Below, piece by piece: positions 1-9,184 of a stretch of DNA of 50,248 nucleotides. Below the pieces are notes generated by a model. The model was not told the DNA's origin. It did no database searches and worked only from the letters and a program-made list of their open reading frames with translations. The translations under genes were made by a program, and so were the position numbers. Source of the DNA: VAZQ01 sp036555745 (GTDB taxonomy: Bacteria; Pseudomonadota; Alphaproteobacteria; Rhizobiales; Xanthobacteraceae); contig DATBKV010000101.1 in assembly GCA_036555745.1 (NCBI GenBank), positions 1-50,248 on the forward strand. The letters run 5' to 3'. The stretch's first letter is position 1, and each line of letters opens with the position of its first letter.

Positions 1-139
1 GGCGCCCGGCTTTCCCCCCGACCTCGTGCCGGGACTGCAGAAGGATGCCGAGGTGCTGCTGCGCGAGAAAAAGATCTCCGCCATCCCGGACTGGAAGAAG
101 GCGCTGCGTCCCGACTTCTGGGCGAAGGCGAGCGGGTAA
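1..139 (+). CDS. C-terminal fragment of a probable ABC transporter substrate-binding protein
   Basis: Only the last 45 codons lie inside the window, ending in TAA at 137-139. The peptide reads APGFPPDLVPGLQKDAEV and then IPDWKKALRPDFWAKASG. This lysine- and tryptophan-rich end resembles the C-termini of periplasmic sulfonate/nitrate/NMT1-type binding proteins, whose last helix often carries a PDW or PDFW element. Reading-frame openness and codon use match the neighbouring genes, so it is a real coding end. The substrate cannot be told, and the family call rests on a short tail, so it is tentative. It is followed by a repeat-bearing gap rather than by a coupled gene. Confidence 0.5.
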   Translation, partial: APGFPPDLVPGLQKDAEVLLREKKISAIPDWKKALRPDFWAKASG

Positions 140-182
140 CAGTCCGCTTCGTCGTCCCCGCACGAGCGGGGGGCTCTCTGCG

Positions 183-431
183 CTGTCATGCCCGCGCAGG
201 CGGGCATCCATTAACGCGTGAATGCGGTTTGAGGCCGAAGCGGCGCCGCTCACGCGTTCCGGCGATTGCTGGATCGCTTGAGCCTGCCCGTAACCTGATC
301 AGGAGTGGTGAGGATAACGAGCAAGCCCTGCGCTAACGCCCAGGCTCGAAGCGGTCCCACCATATTCCAGCGCCGGCGGCATGTGGCACGATGGGTCCCC
401 GCTTGCGCGGGGACGACATCTGGGTCTCGAG
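183..431. repeat. Dispersed palindromic repeat unit (ATGCCCGC/GCGGGCAT type)
   Basis: The gap between the first two genes (140-501) holds ATGCCCGC (188-195), the loop GCAG and GCGGGCAT (200-207). About 180 bp later there is a second hairpin of the form CCCCGC-TTGC-GCGGGG near 397. The same short hairpins recur near 8050-8080 and 15511-15630, so this is a dispersed intergenic repeat, probably transcribed as a stem-loop. A reading frame open from 391 runs through it into the next gene but is an artefact of the repeat. The first hairpin may also help end transcription of the upstream gene, although no T-run follows it. Confidence 0.7.
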
Positions 432-501
432 GCGCCATCTCGCCCTGCACGGGGAAACGCGCTACAAGCTGCGCGCGAAATTTCAGGGCACGGAGAGTGG
501 A

Positions 502-1860
502 ATGAAAGCCGCAGGGAAGAAAGTCGCGAGCAAAGCCGCCAAGCGAGGGGCCGCCAAGACGCCGGCAAAGAAGGCTGCCGCAAAGAAGGCGAAAAAGTCC
601 GCACCCAAGACGATGAGTAGGCCGGCGGCGGCAGCGAGCGCGCCGCGGGGCAACGGCGGGCCGGTCACCTGGAATTTCAAGCTCATCGCTCACCACCTGC
701 TCGACGGCTTCGGCGGGATGGGGGAAGGCATGTCGATCCAGATCGCGCCGGACGGCCGGCGCATCCTGTGGCTGGCACACGAGAGCGCCCCGAAGAATTT
801 CACCGCCGTCGACGTGTCCGACCCGCGCAAGCCGAAAGTTGTGGTGCAGACCGACCTGCCGCAGGCGCACATGCGCTCGAACTCGCTCGAGACCTCCGGA
901 AATATCATGGCGGTCGCCTACCAGACCCAGAAGAAGGGGCTCCAGCCCGCGGGCATGGAGTTGTTCGACATTTCGGTGCCGGAGAAGCCGCGCTCGATCT
1001 CGTTCTTCGACTGCTCGGGGGAGACCTCCCGCGGCGTGCACCAGCTCTGGTTCTGCGACGGCGAATATGTGCACTGCGCCTCGGGCGCGCCCGACTTCAA
1101 ACCGACGCATCCCAACGACGACCAGTTCTACCGCTGCATCGACGTGCGCAATCCGTCGAAGCCGGTCGAGATCGGGCGCTGGTGGATGCCGGGCACCAGG
1201 CAGGGCGACAACGTGATGCCGCCGCCGCGCCATCCGCTCGACAAGGGCCACCGCGCCCACAACACCAATGTCTACCCGCAACGCGGCGACCGCCTCTACC
1301 TCGCCTATATCGACGGCGGCATGTTCATCCTCGACATTTCCGACAAGGCGAACCCGAAGCGCATCTCGCAATGGACCAATTCGCCGCCCTATACGGGCTT
1401 CATGCACACCGTGGTGCCGCTGTTCGATCGCGGGCTGATGCTGGTGACCGACGAATCGACCGAGAACAACGCCAAGGACTGGCCCAAGCTGATCTGGGTG
1501 CTCGACGCGCGCGAGGAAACCAATCTGGTGCCGATCGCGACCTGTCCGCTGCCCGATCACCAGGCCTTCGCCGCCAAGGGCCGCTTCGGCGCCCACAACA
1601 TCCACGAGAACGTGCCGCTGCCGACGGCGTGGCAGTCCGACCAGATCGTGCTCGGCACATTCTTCAACGGGGGGCTTCGCGCCTACGATATCTCCAATCC
1701 ATACCAGCCGCAGCAGGTCGGCGTGTTCGTGCCGCCGGCGCCCCCGATGGCGCCGACCGGCACGATCCAGCTCAACGACGTGTTCGTCGACGAGCGCGAG
1801 ATCGTCTACACCGTCGACCGCCACGTCGGCGGCCTCTATATCCTGGAGATGGATTTTTGA
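502..1860 (+). CDS. LVIVD-type beta-propeller repeat protein with a Lys/Ala-rich N-terminal tail
   Basis: 452 residues. The ATG at 502 is chosen because GGAGAG lies just upstream; the longer open frame from 391 is only repeat DNA. Residues 1-38 form a histone-H1-like tail (KKAAAKKAKKSAPK and similar), followed by a stretch rich in A, P and S. The rest is a series of about 45-residue units containing phrases such as FTAVDVSDPRKPK, MELFDISVPEKPR and FILDISDKANPKR, the signature of LVIVD propeller blades. RWWMPG and YTVDRHVGGLYILE near the end are shared with the gene at 27220-28536, so the two are paralogues. No signal peptide is evident. The family has no assigned enzymatic activity; a binding or scaffold role is inferred. 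It is followed by a palindromic repeat, so it is probably a single-gene unit. Confidence 0.75.
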   Translation: MKAAGKKVASKAAKRGAAKTPAKKAAAKKAKKSAPKTMSRPAAAASAPRGNGGPVTWNFKLIAHHLLDGFGGMGEGMSIQIAPDGRRILWLAHESAPKNFTAVDVSDPRKPKVVVQTDLPQAHMRSNSLETSGNIMAVAYQTQKKGLQPAGMELFDISVPEKPRSISFFDCSGETSRGVHQLWFCDGEYVHCASGAPDFKPTHPNDDQFYRCIDVRNPSKPVEIGRWWMPGTRQGDNVMPPPRHPLDKGHRAHNTNVYPQRGDRLYLAYIDGGMFILDISDKANPKRISQWTNSPPYTGFMHTVVPLFDRGLMLVTDESTENNAKDWPKLIWVLDAREETNLVPIATCPLPDHQAFAAKGRFGAHNIHENVPLPTAWQSDQIVLGTFFNGGLRAYDISNPYQPQQVGVFVPPAPPMAPTGTIQLNDVFVDEREIVYTVDRHVGGLYILEMDF

Positions 1861-1868
1861 CGCTTGCC

Positions 1869-2011
1869 GTGTCCCGGGCGCGGCGCGGCGTGAAGCGAAG
1901 CGGAATGCTGCGCTGCAGACCCTGGACCTTTACGCGCTGCGATGTGGGGGCGGTCCTGGATCAGCGGTGCACCGCTTCACTTCGTTTCGCGCTGCACCGC
2001 GCCCGGGACAC
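1869..2011. repeat. Large palindromic repeat, copy 1 (GTGTCCCGGGCGC ends)
   Basis: The element begins GTGTCCCGGGCGC and ends GCGCCCGGGACAC, with internal inverted segments (AGCGAAGCGGAATG, GCTGCAGACC, GGATCAGCGGTGCA). Five further copies occur at about 7793, 13803, 27063, 35026 and 36345, always with the same end palindrome or a degenerate form of it. It carries no gene and no transposase, and would fold into a long cruciform or RNA stem. It sits 14 bp before the CobW start. Confidence 0.85.
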
Positions 2012-2025
2012 GGGCGGATAACCCC

Positions 2026-3063
<1,038 letters not shown>

Positions 3064-3224
3064 GCGCGCCTCCTGCAACAAACCCTGCCCGGGGTGTTCC
3101 CCCGCGCCCCGCCTTGGACTAGCCTTGCGAATTGGAACAATTCGCAATCGCCAGCGAAGACCCCCGGCCGCGCGCGACGGCGCATCGGCCGCAGCTCGCG
3201 ACATCCCAAGGGAGACATGCCCCC

Positions 3225-3689
3225 ATGGCTCGAATAGACCTCGACGTGAACGGCAAGGTCCACACGATCGACGCCGATCCCGACATGCCGCTGCTCTACG
3301 CGTTGCGCGACGAACTCGGGCTCAACAATCCGCATTTCGGCTGCGGGCTGGCGCAGTGCGGCGCTTGCACCGTGCACGTGGACGGCCAAGCCGTGCGTTC
3401 CTGCGTCACGCCGGTGTCGGCGGTGGGCAACGGCAAGGTGGTGACGCTCGCCGGCCTTGGCACGCCCGAGAAGCCGCACCCGGTCCAGCAGGCCTATGTC
3501 GAGGAGCAGGTGCCGCAGTGCGGCTATTGCATCAATGGCTGGATCATGACCGCGGCGGCATTCCTCAACAGCACCAAGAAGCCGACCGACGCCCAGATCA
3601 AGGAGGCGCTCACCGGCCTCAAGTGCCGCTGCGGCACCCATATGGGCATCCTGCGCGCGGTCAAGCGCGCCGCCGCGATGATGGGCTGA
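3225..3689 (+). CDS. (2Fe-2S) small subunit of a xanthine-dehydrogenase-family molybdenum hydroxylase
   Basis: 154 residues, typical of IorA/CoxS-type small subunits. The plant-type ferredoxin cluster ligands are C40, C45, C48 and C60 (CGLAQCGAC). The second cluster ligands are C99, C102, C134 and C136 (QCGYC and CRCGTH). It passes electrons from the molybdenum cofactor in the large subunit, encoded 11 bp downstream, to an external acceptor. ATG 3225 follows GGGAG at a suitable distance. No FAD subunit gene is present, as in the isoquinoline-1-oxidoreductase (IorAB) branch, where electrons usually go to a cytochrome or another acceptor. Confidence 0.9.
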   Translation: MARIDLDVNGKVHTIDADPDMPLLYALRDELGLNNPHFGCGLAQCGACTVHVDGQAVRSCVTPVSAVGNGKVVTLAGLGTPEKPHPVQQAYVEEQVPQCGYCINGWIMTAAAFLNSTKKPTDAQIKEALTGLKCRCGTHMGILRAVKRAAAMMG

Positions 3690-3700
3690 GGGAGGCGACC

Positions 3701-5989
3701 ATGACCAGACACGAAAACACCGCCCGCTTCCCGCGCCGCGCGCTGCTCAAGGCCGGCGGCGCGCTGGTGGTCTCGATCGGCATGCCGGTCGGGCTCGATA
3801 CCGTACTCGGCATCGGCAAGGCATTCGCGCAAGGCGCAAAGCCGCCGCTCACTCCCGACCAGCTCTCCTCCTTTATCGCCGTCAACGCCGACGGCAGCGT
3901 CTCCGCCTTCTTCGGCAAGATGGATATGGGCCAGGGCCTGTTCGTCGCGATCGGCCAGATCGTGGCCGAAGAACTCGACGTGCCGTTCAAGGCCGTGACC
4001 GTGCTCATGGGCGACACCGCCACCAGCGTCAACCAGGGCGGCGCCTCCGGCTCGACCGGCGTCCAGATGGGAGGCAAACAGATGCGCATGGCCGCCGCGG
4101 AGGCGCGGCGCGTGCTCGTCGACATGGCCATCACCAGGCTCGGCTTGCCGGCAAACGAGCTCGTCGTCACCGACGGCATCGTACATGCGAAGGGCGATGC
4201 GTCCAAAAAGGTGTCGTACGCCGAGCTGATCGGCGGGCGCTACTTCAACGTCCAGCTCGACTGGAACAAGCAGTACGGCAATGCGCTCTACGCCCCGGGC
4301 AAGGCCAAGCCCAAGGACGCGAAGGACCATAAGATCGTCGGCCGGCCGATCCGGCGCGAGGACATCGCGCCCAAGGTCTACGCGCAGGAGGACTTCTGCA
4401 CCGACGTCAAGCTTCCCGGCATGATGCACGGTCGCATGATCCGCCCGGCGGTTGCCGGCGCGGTGCCGGTAAAGGTCGACGAAAGCTCGATCAAGGACAT
4501 CCCCGGCGCCATTGTGGTGTGGCAGAAGGGCTTCCTCGGCGTGGTCGCCGACAAGGAATGGGACGCGATCCGCGCGGCGCAGAAGCTCAAGGTCGAATGG
4601 TCGGACGCCAAGCCGCCGTTCCCCGCCCAGAGCGCACTCTACGACCACATCCGCACGGCGCCGGTACGCAAGCACGAGGTCGGCGGCAAGGAAGTCGGCA
4701 ATGTCGCGGAGGCATTCCGCGCCGCCGCGCGCGTGATCGAGGCCGAGTACGAATGGCCGTTCCAGTCGCACGCCTGCATGGGCCCGGCCTGTGCGCTGGT
4801 CGAGATCAGGGATGGCAAGGTGACCTGCTGGACCGGCTCGCAGAAGCCGCACTTCGTCCGCAACGGCATTGCCGGCACGCTCGGCATCCCAGCCGACGAC
4901 ATCCACGTGATCTGGGTGGTCGGTCCCGGCTCGTACGGCCGCAGCGACGCCGACGATGCCGCCATGGACGCCTCCGTCCTGGCGAAGGCAATCGGGCGGC
5001 CAGTGCGCGTGCAATATACGCGCGAGCAAGCGACCGGGTGGGACCCGAAAGGGCCGGCCTCGATCCATCGCGCCCGCGCCGCCATCGACGCCGCCGGCAA
5101 CGTCGTCGCCTACGAGTTCACCAGCAAGGGCTTCTCCCGCATCGACGTCAACACCAACGGCGGAGCGCCCTGGGACACGCTGGCGGGACAAATGCGCGAC
5201 GTCGCGCTCAAGTCCGGCGACGGCTTCGGTGTGCCGGCGGAATCCTACGAGTTCGCCAACAAGCGCCTCGCGTGGGAGACGATCCCGCCGCTGCTCGACC
5301 GCGCCTCGCCGCTGCGGAGCGCGCATCTGCGCGACCCGGTCGGACCGCAGATCCACTTCGCCAGCGAGTCGTTCATGGACGAAGTGGCGGCCGCGCTCGA
5401 CGTCGATCCGGTCGAGTTCCGCCTGCGCCACGTCAAGGAGCCGCGCGACATCGCGGTGATCAAGGCCGCCGCCGACAAGGCTGGCTGGCAAACGCGGCCC
5501 TCCCCGCGCAAGGACCAGACCGGCAGCAAGGTGAGCGGACGCGGCATCGCCTATGCCCAACGCAACGGCACCCGCGTCGCCGTGGTCGCGGAGGTCGACA
5601 TCGACCGCTCGACCGGCAAGATCTGGGCGCGCAAGTTTACGGTCGCGCACGACTGTGGGCAGATCATCAATCCGGACGGGCTCAGGCACACCATCGAAGG
5701 CAACGTCGTGCAGGGTGTGAGCCGCACGCTGTGGGAGGAGGTCAAGTTCGACGCCGCCAACGTGACAAGCATCGACTGGATGACCTACCCGATCCTCGAC
5801 ATCACGGAGACGCCGGAGACGATCGAAGTGGTGCTGATCAATCATCCGGAGCTGCCGCCCTCGGGCGCGGGCGAGCCGTCGATCCGTCCGGTGGCGGCGG
5901 CGGTCGCCAACGCCATCTTCGACGCCACCGGCGTGCGCATCCGCCGCGTGCCGTTCTCGCCGGACCGGGTGAAGCAGTCGCTGTCGTAA
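3701..5989 (+). CDS. Molybdopterin-binding large subunit, isoquinoline 1-oxidoreductase (IorB)-like, TAT-exported
   Basis: 762 residues. The ATG at 3701 follows GGGAGG. A TAT-like leader (FPRRALLKAGGALVVSIG, twin arginines at 12-13) predicts export to the periplasm together with the small subunit. The mature part shows the molybdenum hydroxylase fold: GKMDMGQG, GGASGSTGVQMGG, an internal GPGSYGRSDADDAA cofactor loop, VAHDCGQIINPDG, and a C-terminal PSGAGEPSI in which the Glu is the expected catalytic base. The leader and the diverged cofactor loop place it with IorB-like enzymes that hydroxylate N-heteroaromatic or aldehyde substrates. The true substrate is unknown. It forms an operon with the small subunit, and the gene pair is bounded downstream by a C/G-rich palindromic repeat. 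Confidence 0.88.
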   Translation: MTRHENTARFPRRALLKAGGALVVSIGMPVGLDTVLGIGKAFAQGAKPPLTPDQLSSFIAVNADGSVSAFFGKMDMGQGLFVAIGQIVAEELDVPFKAVTVLMGDTATSVNQGGASGSTGVQMGGKQMRMAAAEARRVLVDMAITRLGLPANELVVTDGIVHAKGDASKKVSYAELIGGRYFNVQLDWNKQYGNALYAPGKAKPKDAKDHKIVGRPIRREDIAPKVYAQEDFCTDVKLPGMMHGRMIRPAVAGAVPVKVDESSIKDIPGAIVVWQKGFLGVVADKEWDAIRAAQKLKVEWSDAKPPFPAQSALYDHIRTAPVRKHEVGGKEVGNVAEAFRAAARVIEAEYEWPFQSHACMGPACALVEIRDGKVTCWTGSQKPHFVRNGIAGTLGIPADDIHVIWVVGPGSYGRSDADDAAMDASVLAKAIGRPVRVQYTREQATGWDPKGPASIHRARAAIDAAGNVVAYEFTSKGFSRIDVNTNGGAPWDTLAGQMRDVALKSGDGFGVPAESYEFANKRLAWETIPPLLDRASPLRSAHLRDPVGPQIHFASESFMDEVAAALDVDPVEFRLRHVKEPRDIAVIKAAADKAGWQTRPSPRKDQTGSKVSGRGIAYAQRNGTRVAVVAEVDIDRSTGKIWARKFTVAHDCGQIINPDGLRHTIEGNVVQGVSRTLWEEVKFDAANVTSIDWMTYPILDITETPETIEVVLINHPELPPSGAGEPSIRPVAAAVANAIFDATGVRIRRVPFSPDRVKQSLS

Positions 5990-6024
5990 GGTCTCCGCAA
6001 TGAATGCGCCGCGAACTCGATGGG

Positions 6025-6142
6025 CTCCCCTCCCCCTTGTGGGGAGGGGTTGGGGTTGGGGGTGGGGGTCGACATTGGCGGACAGATATTGCGCACCAAG
6101 GCCGACCCCCCTCCCCACCCCTCCCCCGCAAGGGGGGAGGGA
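6025..6142. repeat. Intergenic palindrome of CTCCCCTCCCCC / GGGGGAGGG type
   Basis: A left arm rich in CTCCCCTCCCCCTTGTGGGG and TTGGGGGTGGGGGTC is mirrored by a right arm with GACCCCCCTCCCCACCCC and CGCAAGGGGGGAGGG, so the 118-bp segment can form one long stem with small hairpins at its ends. It separates the IorB-like gene from the CoA-transferase genes. A related CTCCCTCCCC...GGGGGAGGG unit lies at 40671-40768. Confidence 0.8.
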
Positions 6143-6169
6143 GCAGCCTGAGTCTGCGGCAGCCTCTAT

Positions 6170-6997
6170 TTGTCTATCGCGCGCATGATCGTCCGCTCGC
6201 TCGAGGAGGCGCTTGCCCCCATCACCGACGGCTGCGTGCTGGCAGTGCCGCGCGAAGTCGCGGGGGTCGCCATGGCGGCGACCCGTGCGCTGATCAGAAA
6301 GAGAGCGCGAGGGCTTCATCTCGTCACGCTGCCGACCTCGAGCCTGCAGGCCGATCTCCTCATCGGCGCCGGATGCGTTGCCGACATCGAAACCTCCGCG
6401 GTGAGCCTCGGCGAATTCGGACCGGCGCCGCGCTTCACCGCCGCGGTGCTGGAAGGCGCGATCAAGGTCAAGGACGCGACCTGCCCGGCGCTGCATGCGG
6501 GCCTGCAGGCAGCGGAGAAAGGCGTGCCGTTCATGCCGCTGCGTGGGCTCATTGGCTCGGACCTCCTGGCGCACCGGCCGGATTGGAAGGTGATCGAGAA
6601 CCCGTTTGGCACCAACGATCCGATCGTGCTCATCCCGGCGATCAGGCCGGACGTCGCTTTGTTCCATGCTCCGCTGGCCGACCGCGACGGCAATGTCTGG
6701 ATCGGGCGCGACAGGGAGCTCGCCACGTTGGCGCACGCGGCGGCGCAGACCGTGGTGACGGTCGAGCAGCTGCACGACGGCAGCCTGTTCGACGATCCGC
6801 GGCTTGCGGCCGGGGCGCTGGGCGCGGTCTACGTCGAGGCGGTGGCGGTGGTGCCCCGGGGCGCGTGGCCGCTCGGGCTCGCCGACCATTATTCCCCCGA
6901 CCCGGCGCATCTCGCCGAATACGCCCGCATGGCCAGGACGCCCGAGGGATTCGCCGCCTATCTCGACCGTCACGTGCATGACCGGCGCGCCGCCTGA
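6170..6997 (+). CDS. CoA-transferase family I alpha subunit (glutaconate CoA-transferase/IpdA-like)
   Basis: 275 residues if the TTG at 6170 is used, or 270 from the ATG at 6185; neither has a clear Shine-Dalgarno sequence, because the G-rich stretch just upstream belongs to a repeat. The early GCVLAVPREVAG, LLIGAG and IENPFGTNDPIVLIPA segments and the overall length fit alpha subunits of heterodimeric CoA-transferases, which move CoA between carboxylic acids. The final 20 bp overlap the next gene, its obvious beta subunit. Glutaconate-type enzymes and IpdAB, a ring-opening hydrolase of steroid breakdown, share this fold. The present pair is distant from both, so the substrate is not assigned. 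Confidence 0.75.
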   Translation: MSIARMIVRSLEEALAPITDGCVLAVPREVAGVAMAATRALIRKRARGLHLVTLPTSSLQADLLIGAGCVADIETSAVSLGEFGPAPRFTAAVLEGAIKVKDATCPALHAGLQAAEKGVPFMPLRGLIGSDLLAHRPDWKVIENPFGTNDPIVLIPAIRPDVALFHAPLADRDGNVWIGRDRELATLAHAAAQTVVTVEQLHDGSLFDDPRLAAGALGAVYVEAVAVVPRGAWPLGLADHYSPDPAHLAEYARMARTPEGFAAYLDRHVHDRRAA

Positions 6998-7745
6998 GAG
7001 CTCTGCCGCCGCGTATCGCGAGGAAGAGCTGCTCGCCGCCACCATCGCCGGCCTGATCGGCGATACGCGTCACGTCGCGATCGGCGCGGCTTCCCCGATC
7101 CCGGCAGCGGCGGCGCTGTTGGCGCGCGAGCGCGGCAACGGACGGCCCCGCGTCTCGCTCCTGGGCAGCCGGCGGCAGAGCTTCTTCACCGATGGCGGGC
7201 GCGAGCTGTTCGATTGCGCCGGCCAGGGAAGGATCGATGCGTTCTTTCTGTCCGGCGCGCAGATCGATGGCGAAGCCAATATCAACCTCGTGTGCGTCGG
7301 CGACTACGCGCACCCGAAAGCGCGCTTTGCCGGCTCGTTCGGCTCGGCCTACCTCTATTACGTGGTGCCCAGGGTGATCCTGTTCCGGCTCGAGCACACA
7401 CGCCGCACGCTGGTGGAGAAGGTCGATTTCGTCAGCGCGCCGGGCACAAGCCCCCACCACGTCCATCGCCCGGGCGGCCCGGTGGCGCTCATTACCAATC
7501 GGTGCCTGTTCGCGTTCGACCGGGCCCAGCGGCGCTTCGCGCTCGCGAGCGTGCATCCCGGCCACACCCTCGCCGAGGTGGTGGAGAACACCGGCTTTGC
7601 GTTCGACCGCGGCGAGACCGCTTCGACGACGCCGGCGCCCTCGCCCGAGACGCTGCGCCTGCTGCGCTCGGTGGTGGCGCCGCAGCTCGCCGAGGTCTAT
7701 CCGCGCTTCGCTGCTGAGGTGTTCGGGGTCGGGCAACGCGACTGA
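6978..7745 (+). CDS. CoA-transferase family I beta subunit (GctB/IpdB-like)
   Basis: 255 residues from the ATG at 6978, overlapping the alpha-subunit gene by 20 bp, which implies translational coupling. ELLAATIAGLIGD, VAIGAASPIPAAAALLA, FFLSGAQIDGEANINL and GSFGSAYL are typical beta-subunit elements. Family I transferases normally carry a catalytic Glu in an (S)ENG/EVG-type turn after the first Rossmann-like strand. Here the corresponding region reads SLLGSRRQSFF with no Glu, as also happens in IpdAB-like enzymes that act as hydrolases. A true transferase reaction is therefore doubtful. A large palindromic repeat follows the stop. Confidence 0.72.
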   Translation: MTGAPPESSAAAYREEELLAATIAGLIGDTRHVAIGAASPIPAAAALLARERGNGRPRVSLLGSRRQSFFTDGGRELFDCAGQGRIDAFFLSGAQIDGEANINLVCVGDYAHPKARFAGSFGSAYLYYVVPRVILFRLEHTRRTLVEKVDFVSAPGTSPHHVHRPGGPVALITNRCLFAFDRAQRRFALASVHPGHTLAEVVENTGFAFDRGETASTTPAPSPETLRLLRSVVAPQLAEVYPRFAAEVFGVGQRD

Positions 7746-7792
7746 CGCACGACCGGTGTCGCCCTCGCGCAAGCCGCATCAACTCATTGATG

Positions 7793-7954
7793 GCGTATCC
7801 CGGGCGCAGCGCGGCATGGAGCGGAGCGGAATGATGCGCCGCAGACCCGGGACCGTCACGTACATCCAACCAGGAGTACGAATGCAGGAGCCGAGTCTCG
7901 GGCGGTCCCGGATCAGCGGTGCAGCGCTTCGCCCTGCACGCGTTCGGGAGACGC
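7793..7954. repeat. Large palindromic repeat, copy 2 (diverged ends)
   Basis: Starts GCGTATCCCGGGCGCAGCG and ends GCACGCGTTCGGGAGACGC, with the internal blocks GGAGCGGAATGATGCGCCGC, ACCCGGGACCG and GGTCCCGGATCAGCGG also found in the other copies. The right end is degenerate compared with copies 1 and 6. A short GGGTCCCCGCCTGCGCGGGGATGACA hairpin of the first repeat type follows at about 8055-8080, so two repeat families sit side by side in this 362-bp gap. Confidence 0.8.
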
Positions 7955-8107
7955 GACCTGGAGTCAGGGCCTGTGCGCGAGGGCGGCGACCCAGCAAGCC
8001 GTGTCCAGCCGGGGTGGCGCGGTGGTGCCACATCGGATACTCAGGTGACGACTGGGTCCCCGCCTGCGCGGGGATGACAACCGAGAAATTTTCGAAGGGG
8101 GAGCGGC

Positions 8108-9184
8108 GTGCAGCAGGTCGAAGTCGCAGTCATCGGCACCGGCTGGTGCGGCGGCATTCGCGCGGAGACGCTGTCGCGCTCCGCGCTCGTGGACAAGCTG
8201 CACATCTGCGAGATCCGTCCCGACCGGCTGGCCGAGATGAAGGCGCTCACCAAGCCGGCGACGGCGACGCTCGACTACCAGGACATCGTCCGGAACCCCG
8301 ACATCTCGGCCGTCTATGTCTGCACCACGCCGGAGCAGAACCACTACCCGATCGCGCGCGACTGCCTCAAAGCCGGCAAGCACGTGCTCCTGGAGAAGCC
8401 GATCGCGATCGAGCTGTGGGAGGCGGACGAGCTGATCACGCTGGCGCGGCGCGGCCGCTTGAAGTTCACCATCGGCTATTCGCAGCGTTTCAATCCGAAG
8501 TTCGCTTACGCCAGGAAGAAGATCGCCGACGGCACGCTCGGCAAGGTCGTCTCGGTGATGGTGAGCCGGCATCTGAGCCGCGGGCTCGGCGCCAAGATCG
8601 CCAAGCGGGTGAAGCTTTCCCCGGTGGTGATGGAATCGACCCACGATCTCGATTTCGTGTTCTGGCTGCTCGAACCGGCGAAGCCGGTGCGGGTCTATTC
8701 GCAGGGCGGCTACGGCTACATGCAGCCGATCAACGGCTCCTACGACGTGATGTGGTCGATCGTCACCATGGACAATGGCGTGCTGGTGACGATCGGCGGC
8801 GGCTGGAACCTGCCGCCGGGCTACCCCAATTTCTGCTCGACCTGGGTCGAGATCACCGGCAGCGAGGGCGCGCTGATCCTCGACGACACCCATCGCGATG
8901 CCTGGCTCAATACCGTGGCCGAAGGCACGCGCTTTCCCATGTCGACCATGCCGGGCGAGCAGGTGGATCACGTGTTCGCCGGCCAGATGGGGCCGGAGAC
9001 CATCCATTTCCTGGAGGCCTGCATCATGGACCGGCCGGTGATGGTGACGCCGGAGAGCGCGCGCCTGGTGATGGAGACCTACACTGCGGCCGATCTTTCC
9101 GCCGAGCGCAACGAGCCGATCGAGCTGCCGCTGTCGAACGCAGCGCTGTCGGCGGTTGCGGAGATGGCGGGAGGGCGCCGATGA
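8108..9184 (+). CDS. Gfo/Idh/MocA-family NAD(P)-dependent oxidoreductase (first of a tandem pair)
   Basis: 358 residues starting at GTG 8108, with AAGGGGGAG eight or so bases upstream. The Rossmann nucleotide motif is GTGWCGG at residues 10-16; the family EKP motif lies at 96-98 (LLEKPIAIEL), with the Lys acting in catalysis. STHDLDFVFW further on gives the usual active-site His region. Members oxidise or reduce sugars, inositols and related alcohols. The stop overlaps the ATG of the next gene by four bases, so both are made from one mRNA, possibly as a heteromer or for successive steps. Confidence 0.85.
   Translation: MQQVEVAVIGTGWCGGIRAETLSRSALVDKLHICEIRPDRLAEMKALTKPATATLDYQDIVRNPDISAVYVCTTPEQNHYPIARDCLKAGKHVLLEKPIAIELWEADELITLARRGRLKFTIGYSQRFNPKFAYARKKIADGTLGKVVSVMVSRHLSRGLGAKIAKRVKLSPVVMESTHDLDFVFWLLEPAKPVRVYSQGGYGYMQPINGSYDVMWSIVTMDNGVLVTIGGGWNLPPGYPNFCSTWVEITGSEGALILDDTHRDAWLNTVAEGTRFPMSTMPGEQVDHVFAGQMGPETIHFLEACIMDRPVMVTPESARLVMETYTAADLSAERNEPIELPLSNAALSAVAEMAGGRR

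Noticed and set aside
183..431. CRISPR array from repeated short hairpins
   Set aside because: The hairpins are few, not evenly spaced and have no unique spacers; the same units recur elsewhere as dispersed repeats, and there are no cas genes.
3524..7045. A 1173-codon minus-strand open frame
   Set aside because: Shadow of the IorB-like and CoA-transferase genes; composition is Arg/His/Val/Asp-rich and has no recognisable domain.
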